A DNA stretch of 64,000 bases, taken from contig CAZFBS010000007.1 of NCBI GenBank assembly GCA_964517265.1, positions 12,043 through 76,042 on the forward strand. The letters are read 5' to 3'. Positions 1 through 8,813 of this stretch are shown in pieces (positions within the stretch are counted from its first letter, which is position 1; each line of letters starts with the position of its first letter). Position numbers and translations under genes: made by a program. The stretch comes from REEP01 sp964517265 (lineage in GTDB: Bacteria > Pseudomonadota > Alphaproteobacteria > Rhodospirillales > Defluviicoccaceae). The notes beneath the pieces were generated by a model, which did not search any database, was not told the DNA's origin, and was given only the letters and a program-made list of their open reading frames with translations.

Positions 1-1
1 C

Positions 2-1072
2 CCGCCAGAGTACAACGGTCTGAAAATGTCGCTGGGAGGACGGCCGTTCTTTGGAGAGGATATTCAGGTGTTGGGGCGGCTTGCGATGTCGTCGGAATTG
101 GCGTCCGGCGTCGGTCAGGTCGAAGATCACAGTGTCGAAGATGCTTATATTGCCCGCATCGTTCAGGATTTCCAGCCGGGACGACCGCTTGCCGTTGCTT
201 GGGATCCTGGCAATGGGGCAGCGGCAGATCTGGTGCACAAACTGTGCGAGGGCCTCCCGGGTCGCCACGTCCTCATCAACGACCACGTGGACGGCCGCTT
301 TCCCGCTCATCACCCCGATCCAACCGTGGAGGCGAATCTTGAGCAGTTGAAAGAGACGGTTGCCCGGGAACGGTGCGACCTCGGCATCGCCTTTGATGGT
401 GATGCCGATCGGCTTGGTGTGGTTGATCATAGCGGGCGGGTGCTATGGGGCGATCAGCTTCTTCTGATCCTGGCACGGGCCGTTCTCAAGGAGCAACCCG
501 GTGCCACCATCATCGCGGACGTCAAGTCGAGTCAGGTGTTGTTCGACGAAATCGCGCGGCTCGGCGGCAAGCCGATGATGAGCCGGACGGGTCATTCGCT
601 GATCAAGACGCTGATGGCAGAGACCGGCGCGCCGCTGGCGGGGGAGATGAGCGGTCATATTTTCTTTGCCCACCGCTATTACGGTTTCGACGATGCGCTC
701 TACGCCGCGGTGCGACTGCTCTCCATTCTCTCCCAGACGGAACAGACGCTGGCGGCGATGCGAGAGGCAATGCCTCAGGTCGTCAATACTCCCGAGTTGC
801 GTATCGATTGCCCCGACGAGCGCAAGTTCAACGTGATCGACGAGGTGCGGGCACGGTTACGCGATTCTGACGGTGTCACCGTGCAGGAGGTTGATGGTGT
901 GCGAGTTTCGTCGCCGGAGGGCTGGTGGTTGTTGCGGGCCTCGAACACACAGCCGGTTCTGGTGGGGCGATGCGAGGCGGCGGACGCCGCCGGGCTAAAT
1001 CGGCAGATTGTGGCAATGTCGCTGCAGCTGCGACAGAGCGGGATCGAGGCATCTCAGCTGAGAAACTCCTAA
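2..1072 (+). CDS. phosphomannomutase/phosphoglucomutase, 5'-truncated by window edge
   Basis: Interconverts hexose 1- and 6-phosphates for envelope polysaccharide precursors (AlgC/ManB type, cytoplasmic). The frame is open to the window edge and its first residues read PPEYNGLKM, the stretch that follows the catalytic serine loop in this family, so roughly the first 100 residues lie upstream. The metal-binding DGDADR loop is at about 395-412. The sugar-binding GEMSGH loop and the phosphate-binding RASNTQP loop are both intact, so the visible 356 residues look functional. Which hexose is preferred cannot be told from sequence. The next gene starts 21 bp downstream and may be co-transcribed. 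Confidence 0.93.
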   Translation, partial: PPEYNGLKMSLGGRPFFGEDIQVLGRLAMSSELASGVGQVEDHSVEDAYIARIVQDFQPGRPLAVAWDPGNGAAADLVHKLCEGLPGRHVLINDHVDGRFPAHHPDPTVEANLEQLKETVARERCDLGIAFDGDADRLGVVDHSGRVLWGDQLLLILARAVLKEQPGATIIADVKSSQVLFDEIARLGGKPMMSRTGHSLIKTLMAETGAPLAGEMSGHIFFAHRYYGFDDALYAAVRLLSILSQTEQTLAAMREAMPQVVNTPELRIDCPDERKFNVIDEVRARLRDSDGVTVQEVDGVRVSSPEGWWLLRASNTQPVLVGRCEAADAAGLNRQIVAMSLQLRQSGIEASQLRNS

Positions 1073-1093
1073 CCGTCGGCAAGAGAGCTGGGA

Positions 1094-1546
1094 TTGGCGC
1101 AACAGCGGGGCGGGCCGAGGCTCAAGGACTTCTTCTTTTACGGCACTCTACTTGACGACGACGTCTATGGCCTCGTCACGGGGCGCTACATCGTGCCCCG
1201 TGACCGTTGCCACGCAGTTGTGGATGGCTTTCGGTGTGTCGTCTGCAAAGGAGCGTCCTATCCGATCCTGATCCCGGCCGCCGGCGAGCGCGTTGCAGGA
1301 ATTCTTGTCTCCAAGATGGAACTGCAAGAAGTCGAGCGGCTGAAAGCGTTCGAGGGGCAGGAGTACGAACTGGTCCCGCTTGCCGTGCATGCCCGTTATC
1401 GGGGACCGGTTCACGCCCAGGCGTTCATGGCACGGCCCTGGGTTGCAGGGTCCGAGGTGCCGTGGAGCTTGGCGGCGTGGCGGCACCGGCACAGATATCG
1501 TGATCTCGCCAAGCTTCGGGCCTTGCCGCTCTGGGCAGCGGAGTAG
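1094..1546 (+). CDS. gamma-glutamylcyclotransferase-like (AIG2/GGCT fold) protein
   Basis: 150 residues beginning at a TTG codon preceded by a GAGAG purine stretch. The family signature YGTLLDDDV lies near residue 16, and the body ends with the acidic GQEYEL region typical of GGCT-fold proteins, whose conserved Glu acts as general acid/base. Members cyclise gamma-glutamyl amines or have unknown substrates, so the precise reaction is open. It follows the hexose mutase by 21 bp on the same strand. The start is uncertain because no ATG lies ahead of the YGTL motif. Confidence 0.75.
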   Translation: MAQQRGGPRLKDFFFYGTLLDDDVYGLVTGRYIVPRDRCHAVVDGFRCVVCKGASYPILIPAAGERVAGILVSKMELQEVERLKAFEGQEYELVPLAVHARYRGPVHAQAFMARPWVAGSEVPWSLAAWRHRHRYRDLAKLRALPLWAAE

Positions 1547-1597
1547 AGTGTTTCGCCTTTCCCCGGGTGGTAATCTCGGCGGCGTCGGTGACCGTGT

Positions 1598-3577
1598 TCA
1601 ATGAGCGCTTGCGAGGCTGTCGTCCAGCCGAACCACCATGCAGGCGAACCGCTCCAGCGAGAGCAACCGGCATGCTTTGGCGGCACTGTCTTTGCCGATG
1701 CCGACAATGCGCGCGCGGTAGACTGTCCCGCTGCTCTCGGTGGCGACGGGAACAACCTGGATCACGCCAGGCTCCAGAGTTTCGGGAAGTGTGCGGACCG
1801 CCCGTTGCGCAGTCGAGCGGGCCTGTGCATCGGCAGGAAACGCGCCAACCTGGATCCCCCACTCATGGTCCCCGTGGGGGCTGTCCATCTCGGGCTTTTC
1901 TGATATCGGCTGGAACTCCGCAGTGATTGAGTCAATATCCCAACCCGCCTGCGTCTCCTCCACCAACTGTACGATGAGGCAATCAACCGATTTCTTGCGA
2001 AGTACCGCACATGCGGCCTCTGCATTTGGGCGGGTCAAGCCATGAATCCGCGCGAGATAGTAATTGCGGGTCCGATCGGTTCGCGGCACCACGGTAATCG
2101 TGCCCGACTCCAGAAGGGCACCAGCCTTGGCAGTCGCCGTGGTTGCCATGCTGAGTGCCGGCGCAGGGCTGCGATAGGCGCCGACCTGAACGCCCCATCT
2201 CCGATCTCCCTCTCGCAGGCGCACGTTGCTGTTGGTCCGTTTGCTATCGCTCGCGAGTTCGCTTTCGCGGATTGGCTGATCGTGGCTGATCTGTAGAAGA
2301 GCATCCTCCAGCACCTGAGGTTTGGCCAGTGGCTTCTCAAAAACCGCTGGTGTCGCGACTCCCGCAACCTGAAGAGGCCGCTCGAGCTTGAACACCATGC
2401 ATTTGAACTTTTTCTTTTTCAGGATGCTGCAGGCACGAGACGCTTCTCCGCGTTCGACGTTGCCGATGCGCGCCTGATACAGCGTTTTGCGCCGACCAGT
2501 CGGCTCGACGTGGATGACGCCACTGCCGATCTGTGAACGGGCGAGCTTGACCGCCTGCTGCGCCGCCCGCTGCGCCGAACCGGCATTTGGAAACGCGCCC
2601 ACCTGAATGCCCCACGTCGCACTTGTGCGTTTGGATGCGAGGGCGGGGGAGGCCATGGCAAACGAAGAGGGAGGGTGTGCTACTCCGGAAGGGGCCGGAA
2701 CAATCCTCACAGTATCGAGGCCGACGCGTGGCCGCGACATGTCTTCGGCGAGGGTGGTGTTGACCCTGCGAAATCCGCCATCCAGCAGGCTCGCCATCTT
2801 TCGGTTGCGATGGGCTGCGGTTTGGCCGCCCAGCAGCACGCCGATCACCCGCCGCCCCCCGCGGCGGGCAGACGCCACAAGATTGTAGCCCGAGGCCCGA
2901 ATATAACCAGTCTTGATGCCGTCGGCACCTTGGTAATCGGCGAGCAGGCGATTGTGGTTGCTGTGCCGCCTGCCCCCAAAGGCGAAGCTGCGCGTTGAAA
3001 AATATGTGTAATACTGAGGATAATCGCGGATCAACGCCATCGCCAGGAGCGCCATGTCGCGTGCCGTGGTGACCTGGGCGTTGTTCGGCAATCCCGATGC
3101 ATTGCGGAATGTCGTACGGGACATCCCCAGCTGGCGGGCCTTGGCAGTCATCTTCTTTGCAAAATTGCTCTCGGTGCCGCCTAGACCCTCGGCGAGGACG
3201 ACCGCGACGTCGTTGGCGGATTTGGTCACCAGCGCCAGAATGGCGTCCTTGACTCGGATCGTCTGACCTTTGCGCAGGCCCAGTTTCGAGGGAGGTTGCG
3301 CCGCTGCCGCCCTTGACACCGGCAATGGACGATTCAGTGACCAGACGCCTCGCTCCAAAGCATCGAACACCATGTAAATCGTCATCATTTTCGTCAGTGA
3401 GGCTGGATATCGGCGATCGTCAGCATTTTCCTCGTGAAGGATGCGGCCGGTGGTCGCGTCAATGACTAGAGCGGCATATTTGGCCGCCGACGCCGGTTCC
3501 GTTGACAGGAGAAGCACGAGGACGGCGATGACCGCGCTGACCCACAAGCCTTTTGGCAAACCACGGCTGACAGACAT
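1598..3577 (-). CDS. D-alanyl-D-alanine carboxypeptidase (S11) with three SPOR domains
   Basis: Periplasmic penicillin-binding protein of the PBP5/6 class that removes the terminal D-Ala of peptidoglycan stem peptides. The chosen ATG at 3577 has a GGGGAG ribosome site; the open frame continues 49 codons upstream without one. Residues 1-31 are a signal peptide ending ASA. Catalytic motifs are complete: SLTK at 60-63, SAN at 120-122, KTG at 222-224. Three SPOR repeats follow at about 322-399, 461-538 and 573-651, each starting WGIQVGA or WGVQVGA; SPOR domains bind denuded glycan strands at division sites. At 659 residues it is much longer than catalytic-only homologues. Confidence 0.93.
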   Translation of the reverse strand: MSVSRGLPKGLWVSAVIAVLVLLLSTEPASAAKYAALVIDATTGRILHEENADDRRYPASLTKMMTIYMVFDALERGVWSLNRPLPVSRAAAAQPPSKLGLRKGQTIRVKDAILALVTKSANDVAVVLAEGLGGTESNFAKKMTAKARQLGMSRTTFRNASGLPNNAQVTTARDMALLAMALIRDYPQYYTYFSTRSFAFGGRRHSNHNRLLADYQGADGIKTGYIRASGYNLVASARRGGRRVIGVLLGGQTAAHRNRKMASLLDGGFRRVNTTLAEDMSRPRVGLDTVRIVPAPSGVAHPPSSFAMASPALASKRTSATWGIQVGAFPNAGSAQRAAQQAVKLARSQIGSGVIHVEPTGRRKTLYQARIGNVERGEASRACSILKKKKFKCMVFKLERPLQVAGVATPAVFEKPLAKPQVLEDALLQISHDQPIRESELASDSKRTNSNVRLREGDRRWGVQVGAYRSPAPALSMATTATAKAGALLESGTITVVPRTDRTRNYYLARIHGLTRPNAEAACAVLRKKSVDCLIVQLVEETQAGWDIDSITAEFQPISEKPEMDSPHGDHEWGIQVGAFPADAQARSTAQRAVRTLPETLEPGVIQVVPVATESSGTVYRARIVGIGKDSAAKACRLLSLERFACMVVRLDDSLASAH

Positions 3578-3981
3578 GATGTCTCCCCTGATAGCCCCTG
3601 ATGCCGCCCTGCACGGTATGGTTGAGCCACGTTCTAGCCATAATAACCTTAATCGGGGGTGCACAGACAAGACATAATTCGCCTGAACAGAGGATTGCGA
3701 TGTGATGTTCGCAAAACGCACCAACTGAATATCGCCTCAGGGCTGGCGCTTGTTTCGAGAGTAGCGCAACCGATTGTGTGTGCGGGGGGAATTCAGCAAT
3801 AGGGATCGGCGCGTTGAAGCCGCGCTCGCCGCAGCGCATGATGGAACTGATTGCTGCGGTCTCGGGGGCGGCCGCGCGTCCGGTTGCCGAGTCTCCTGCC
3901 GCGGTTGGCGCCGCGAAGGAAAGCTTGCTATGGTGTCGGCCTGACCGGTGACACCATCATTCGTGGGAGTAGGGGCGGGAC
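3578..3981. other. 404-bp divergent intergenic region
   Basis: Lies between the leftward carboxypeptidase and rightward pgm and must hold both promoters. I see no convincing gene; short frames crossing it have atypical composition. The only clear element is the inverted repeat listed separately at 3930-3957. Confidence 0.6.
3930..3957. promoter_or_regulatory. 8-bp inverted repeat upstream of pgm
   Basis: ATGGTGTC (3930-3937) and GACACCAT (3950-3957) are perfect inverted copies separated by 12 bp, ending 24 bp before the pgm ATG. It could be an operator or a leader hairpin; no regulator is identified. Confidence 0.35.
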
Positions 3982-5616
3982 ATGAGTGTGAAGACGATCG
4001 AGACGAGACCATACGAGGGTCAAAAGCCGGGCACCTCGGGTCTCCGCAAGAAAGTGAAGGTCTTTCAACAAGATCGCTATTTAGAAAATTTCGTACAGGC
4101 GATTTTTGATACCCTCGAGAACTATCAGGGCAAGATGCTTGTGGTGGGTGGGGATGGACGCTACTACAACCGTGAGGCTATTCAAACGATTATCAAGATG
4201 GCGGCCGCGAACGGGTTCGGCCGGGTTCTGGTCGGCCAAGGGGGGATTCTGTCGACACCGGCAACTTCGTGCGTGATTCGTAAGCGTCGTGCCTTTGGCG
4301 GCATCATCCTTTCTGCCAGCCACAATCCTGGAGGACCGAGCGAAGACTTCGGCATCAAGTACAACACCGGAAACGGCAGCCCGGCGCCGGAAAAAATCAC
4401 CGACGCCGTCTATGCGCGCACCCAGGAGATTTCCAGCTACCGAATTATCGATGCACCGGACGTGGATATCGAGCGGCTGGGTTCTGCCGAAGTCGGCGGC
4501 ATGCAGGTCGAGGTGTTCGATCCCGTCCAGGATTATGCCGAGTTGATGGAGTCGCTGTTCGACTTTGACGCAATCCGCCAACTGTTTGCATCGGGACGGT
4601 TCCGCATGTGCTTCGATGCGATGCACGCGGTGACCGGTCCTTACGCACGCGCTATCCTTGAGGGGCGGCTGGGAGCCGCGGCGGGTACGGTGATCAACGG
4701 CGAGCCGCTCGAGGATTTCGGTGGCGGGCATCCGGATCCCAATCTTTTTCATGCCCACGATCTTGTCACTGCGGTCGACGATCCGGCCGGGCCGGACTTT
4801 GGCGCTGCATCCGACGGCGACGGCGACCGCAACATGGTCATCGGCAAGCAGTTCTTCGTAACGCCTAGCGACAGCCTCGCCGTGATCGCTGCGAACGCCG
4901 GTGTTGCCCCCGGCTATGCCAGCGGACTCGCCGGGATCGCCCGCTCAATGCCGACCAGTCAAGCTCCTGACCGGGTTGCGGCGGGCCTCGGCATTCCATG
5001 CTTCGAAACCCCGACGGGTTGGAAGTTCTTTGCCAATCTGCTCGACGCAGGGCGGGTGACGCTCTGTGGGGAGGAGAGTTTCGGCACCGGCTCCAACCAT
5101 GTTCGCGAAAAAGATGGTCTTTGGGCGGTGCTGTTCTGGCTTAACATTCTCGCGGTGCGCAAGAAGCCGGTTGCCGGCATTGTCGAGGCTCACTGGCGGA
5201 AGTACGGGCGCAACTTCTACTCCCGTCACGACTACGAGGGGATCGAAACGGAAGCTGCCGAGAGCCTCATGGCCCACTTGCGGTCGCAACTGAAATCGCT
5301 GGTGGGGCGCCAGTTCGGTCGGTACGAGGTCAGCTTTGCTGATGATTTCGCCTACACCGATCCGGTGGATGGGAGCACGGCAACCGGGCAGGGGATCCGA
5401 CTGGGGTTTGCAGACGGCTCAAGAATCGTCTACCGCTTGTCAGGGACCGGCACCGAGGGGGCCACGCTTCGGGTGTATGTCGAGCGTTACGAGCCGGATC
5501 CTGCCCGTCATCAGCAGCCAACGGCCAAGGCTCTCTCGGAGCTGATTGCGATCGCTCGGGAGGTTGCCCAAATCGCAACCCGGACCGGCCGCGAAGAGCC
5601 GACGGTGATTACTTGA
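3982..5616 (+). CDS. pgm: alpha-D-glucose phosphate-specific phosphoglucomutase
   Basis: Converts glucose 1-phosphate to glucose 6-phosphate, linking glycogen and nucleotide-sugar synthesis with glycolysis (cytoplasmic). The 544 residues are full length for the family. Phosphoserine loop SASHNPGG at 111-118, magnesium loop DGDGDR at 278-283, sugar loop GEESFG at 363-368, and the C-terminal phosphate-binding LSGTGTEGA are all present. ATG at 3982 follows a GGGGCGGG stretch. Another hexose phosphomutase ends 2.9 kb upstream, so glucose- and mannose-type activities are probably split between the two genes. Confidence 0.96.
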   Translation: MSVKTIETRPYEGQKPGTSGLRKKVKVFQQDRYLENFVQAIFDTLENYQGKMLVVGGDGRYYNREAIQTIIKMAAANGFGRVLVGQGGILSTPATSCVIRKRRAFGGIILSASHNPGGPSEDFGIKYNTGNGSPAPEKITDAVYARTQEISSYRIIDAPDVDIERLGSAEVGGMQVEVFDPVQDYAELMESLFDFDAIRQLFASGRFRMCFDAMHAVTGPYARAILEGRLGAAAGTVINGEPLEDFGGGHPDPNLFHAHDLVTAVDDPAGPDFGAASDGDGDRNMVIGKQFFVTPSDSLAVIAANAGVAPGYASGLAGIARSMPTSQAPDRVAAGLGIPCFETPTGWKFFANLLDAGRVTLCGEESFGTGSNHVREKDGLWAVLFWLNILAVRKKPVAGIVEAHWRKYGRNFYSRHDYEGIETEAAESLMAHLRSQLKSLVGRQFGRYEVSFADDFAYTDPVDGSTATGQGIRLGFADGSRIVYRLSGTGTEGATLRVYVERYEPDPARHQQPTAKALSELIAIAREVAQIATRTGREEPTVIT

Positions 5617-6056
5617 ACGCAAGGCCTGATGTAATCAACTGGCCTTTCGCCCACGGGGGAGTCGGCCGCTCTAGGCAGCAGGCGGTGAATTGTCCCGGAG
5701 AAGACTCGGGACTATAGCTGCTTGACCGGGTGCATCCGCCTTCCGGCCGATCTCTTCTTTCTGATGCCGTTGCACCGGAGGTAGCAGTAATCGTCGGCAC
5801 GATCAAAACGTGTAGACGCTGTCCTTCGAGCGTCCCTACCGTGTCATCAGCTTTTTGAGGGGGCAGGGAGATACGGCACTTTCGCATCAATCAAAAACAC
5901 ATATATTCTGAACTATGCTTCGGATGCCCAACGGGAGCGGATAGGGGTCACGGAGTTGAAGCCCGTGCCGGAATTGCCGCAGCAGGCGGTCAGCTCGAGA
6001 ATCGAGTTCCGGCGCGAAGATCGGGTACGCGTCAACAAGATGGATAGACGGCGACG
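5617..6056. other. 440-bp region between pgm and clpS
   Basis: No confident gene. A 6-bp hairpin (GTCCCG 5692-5697 with CGGGAC 5707-5712) follows pgm but lacks a T-run. An open rightward frame without an ATG before 6040 spans 5791-6060 and ends in an ATGA overlap with clpS. A candidate promoter is listed at 5880-5907. Confidence 0.5.
5880..5907 (+). promoter_or_regulatory. candidate sigma-70-type promoter for clpS-clpA
   Basis: TTTCGC and TATATT spaced by 16 bp in the only AT-rich part of this intergenic region, about 150 bp before clpS. The -35 match is weak and nothing else supports it. Confidence 0.25.
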
Positions 6057-6413
6057 ATGAGTCATCCAAAACGACCGACGACTCCGGAGGGTCCGCCCGG
6101 CAATCCAGCATCGGGGGTGGTGACCAAACCGCGGTCGAAGACCAAGAAGCCGTCGATGTACAAGGTGCTGATGCTCAACGACGACTACACGCCGATGGAG
6201 TTCGTCGTTCACGTGTTAGAGCGCTTTTTCGGCAAAAGTCACGAGGAGGCGGTACAGATCATGCTCCACGTTCATCATCGTGGTGTCGGTATCTGTGGCG
6301 TGTTCACGTACGAAGTGGCTGAGACGAAAGTCAATCAGGTCATGGGGTTGGCGCGTCAGCATCAACACCCGCTTCAGTGCACGATCGAGAAGGACGGGAC
6401 GGACGAAGGATAA
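6057..6413 (+). CDS. clpS: ATP-dependent Clp protease adaptor ClpS
   Basis: N-recognin that delivers substrates with bulky hydrophobic N-termini to ClpA. 118 residues: a disordered Pro/Thr/Lys-rich N-terminal tail of about 33 residues, then the compact core with NDDYTPM at 41-47 (substrate-binding acidic pair), FVVHVLERFF and the HHRGVGICG strand region. Its stop is 3 bp from the clpA ATG, so the two are almost certainly co-translated. Confidence 0.96.
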   Translation: MSHPKRPTTPEGPPGNPASGVVTKPRSKTKKPSMYKVLMLNDDYTPMEFVVHVLERFFGKSHEEAVQIMLHVHHRGVGICGVFTYEVAETKVNQVMGLARQHQHPLQCTIEKDGTDEG

Positions 6414-6416
6414 GAG

Positions 6417-8732
6417 ATGCTTTCGCGTAATCTGGAACAGAGTCTGCACCGCGCGCTCGCCCTCGCCACCGAACGACGGCACGAGTATGCGACCCTGGAA
6501 CACCTTCTGCTGGCGTTGACAGAGGACGAAGACGCGCTACCGGTTCTTCGTGCCTGTGGCGTTGATGTCGAACAATTGCGTCAGGATCTTGCCGATTTCG
6601 TCAAGCACGAACTGGACGGGCTGAAGTCGACCTCGAGCGCCGATCCGAAGCCAACGGCCGGATTTCAGCGGGTCGTGCAGCGGTCGGTGATCCATGTGCA
6701 GTCGTCAGGACGCGAGGAGGTGACCGGCGCGAACGTTCTGGTGGCGCTGTTTTCGGAGCGGGAATCGCACGCCGTTTACTTCCTGCAGGTGCAGGAGATG
6801 ACCCGCCTCGACGCAGTCAACTTCATTGCCCACGGCATCGCCAAGGTTCCTGGCGAGGGCCGCCGCCGCACCGTTCAGGGTACCGACGAGGAAACCTCTT
6901 CCGAGCGGGTGGTTCGCAAGGGACATGAGGCCCTTGAAGCGTATTGCGTGGACTTGAACCGCAAGGCAGCCGAGGGACGGATCGACCCGTTGATCGGGCG
7001 CGATGCAGAAATCGAACGGACCATCCAGATTCTTTGCCGCCGCAGCAAGAACAACCCCCTCTATGTGGGCGATCCCGGGGTTGGCAAGACGGCCATTGCC
7101 GAGGGACTGGCACGGCGGATCGTGATGGCGGAGGTGCCGGAGGTCCTGCAGGACGCGGTGATTTTCGCCCTCGACATGGGTGCGCTTCTGGCAGGGACCC
7201 GCTACCGCGGTGATTTCGAGGAGAGACTGAAAAACGTCATTTCGGAACTGGAAGGCACGCCCGGCGCGGTGTTGTTCATCGACGAGATCCATACCGTGGT
7301 TGGCGCTGGAGCTACCAGCGGCGGCTCGATGGATGCCTCCAACATTCTGAAGCCGTCGCTGGCTTCGGGCAGCCTGCGCTGCATCGGCTCGACCACGTAT
7401 AAGGAATATCGCAATCACTTTGAAAAGGACCGCGCGCTGGTGCGCAGGTTCCAGAAGATCGATATCCACGAGCCGACGTTGGAGGACACCGTCAAGATCC
7501 TGCGCGGGCTCAAGCCGTATTTCGAAGCACATCACCACGTCCGCTACACTGCCGAATCTTTGCGGGCGGCCGTCGAATTGGCATCCCGGTACATTAACGA
7601 TCGCAAGCTCCCTGACAAGGCGATCGACGTTATCGATGAAGTGGGAGCGGCGCGAATGATCCTTCCACCGAACCGGCGGCGGACAACTGTAACGGTGAAG
7701 GATGTCGAGGACGTGGTCGCCAAGATCGCGCGGATTCCACCCAAGAGCGTTTCCTCCGACGACCGCAAAGTCTTGCAGACCCTCGAGCGTGATCTGAGCA
7801 CGGTGGTGTTCGGCCAGGACCGCGCGATCAGCGCGTTGTCCAGCGCCATCAAGCTGGCACGCGCCGGCCTACGGGAGCCGGAAAAGCCGATCGGCTGCTA
7901 CCTGTTTTCCGGCCCCACCGGCGTCGGCAAGACCGAGGTGGCACGCCAGCTTGCTCATGTCCTCGGGATCGAACTGGTCCGCTTCGATATGTCGGAGTAC
8001 ATGGAACGGCATACGGTGTCGCGTCTGATTGGTGCGCCGCCGGGATATGTCGGTTTCGACCAGGGCGGCCTTCTCACGGATGCGATCGACAAGCAGCCCC
8101 ATACGGTTTTGCTACTCGACGAAATCGAGAAGGCCCATCCGGATCTGTTCAACATATTGCTGCAGGTCATGGACCACGGCAAGCTGACCGACCACAACGG
8201 CAAGGTCGTGGATTTTCGCAACGTTATCCTGATCATGACGACCAATGCCGGCGCGGCGGAACTCTCCAAGCCGGCGATCGGCTTCGAGCGGGAAGATCGT
8301 ATGGGGGATGATGCCGAGGCGATCGAGCGGACCTTCACGCCGGAATTCCGTAATCGCCTTGATGCCATCATTCCGTTCGCGGCACTGTCGCCGGAGGTGG
8401 TTGGCCGGGTCGTCGAGAAGTTCGTAATGCAGCTTGAAGTGCAGCTTGCCGACCGTCAGGTCAGCATCGAGCTGACCGACGAGGCACGGAAGTGGCTGGC
8501 GGACAAGGGCTATGATCAGCGTTTTGGCGCGCGGCCGCTCGCCCGGGTGATCCAGGAGCACATCAAGCGGCACCTTGCGGAAGAATTGCTGTTCGGCCGG
8601 CTCGCCAAGGGCGGGGTGGTTCAGGTCGCTCTCAAGGACGGGCAGTTGACGTTCGTCTATCCTGACTCGGGGCAGGTGCCGCCGCCTCCAGGGAAAAAGC
8701 GCAAGAGCCGACAGCCAGCAGACGTCCGCTGA
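6417..8732 (+). CDS. clpA: ATP-dependent Clp protease ATP-binding subunit ClpA
   Basis: Hexameric AAA+ unfoldase that feeds substrates into ClpP. 771 residues: the N-domain that docks ClpS (about 1-145), AAA module 1 with Walker A GDPGVGKT at 218-225 and Walker B LFIDE at 286-290, AAA module 2 with Walker A GPTGVGKT at 499-506 and Walker B LLLDE. The ClpP-binding loop is IGF at 621-623 and there is no ClpB middle coiled coil, which fixes the assignment as ClpA. The C-terminal tail is basic (GKKRKSR). clpP is not in this window. Confidence 0.97.
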   Translation: MLSRNLEQSLHRALALATERRHEYATLEHLLLALTEDEDALPVLRACGVDVEQLRQDLADFVKHELDGLKSTSSADPKPTAGFQRVVQRSVIHVQSSGREEVTGANVLVALFSERESHAVYFLQVQEMTRLDAVNFIAHGIAKVPGEGRRRTVQGTDEETSSERVVRKGHEALEAYCVDLNRKAAEGRIDPLIGRDAEIERTIQILCRRSKNNPLYVGDPGVGKTAIAEGLARRIVMAEVPEVLQDAVIFALDMGALLAGTRYRGDFEERLKNVISELEGTPGAVLFIDEIHTVVGAGATSGGSMDASNILKPSLASGSLRCIGSTTYKEYRNHFEKDRALVRRFQKIDIHEPTLEDTVKILRGLKPYFEAHHHVRYTAESLRAAVELASRYINDRKLPDKAIDVIDEVGAARMILPPNRRRTTVTVKDVEDVVAKIARIPPKSVSSDDRKVLQTLERDLSTVVFGQDRAISALSSAIKLARAGLREPEKPIGCYLFSGPTGVGKTEVARQLAHVLGIELVRFDMSEYMERHTVSRLIGAPPGYVGFDQGGLLTDAIDKQPHTVLLLDEIEKAHPDLFNILLQVMDHGKLTDHNGKVVDFRNVILIMTTNAGAAELSKPAIGFEREDRMGDDAEAIERTFTPEFRNRLDAIIPFAALSPEVVGRVVEKFVMQLEVQLADRQVSIELTDEARKWLADKGYDQRFGARPLARVIQEHIKRHLAEELLFGRLAKGGVVQVALKDGQLTFVYPDSGQVPPPPGKKRKSRQPADVR

Positions 8733-8734
8733 GG

Positions 8735-8779
8735 CGCGCGGCCGGCCTGCAAGGGAAACCAGGAGCGGCTGGCCGCGCG
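8735..8779 (+). terminator. strong GC-rich hairpin after clpA
   Basis: Arms 8735-8747 and 8767-8779 pair over 13 bp with a single G-U wobble around a 19-nt loop, starting 2 bp after the clpA stop. There is no following T-run, so it may be a transcript-end stabiliser or part of a Rho-dependent end, not a classical intrinsic terminator. Confidence 0.4.
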
Positions 8780-8813
8780 GCGTTCCCGGCCGTCTCCGAG
8801 AGAGGGGGGAGGA

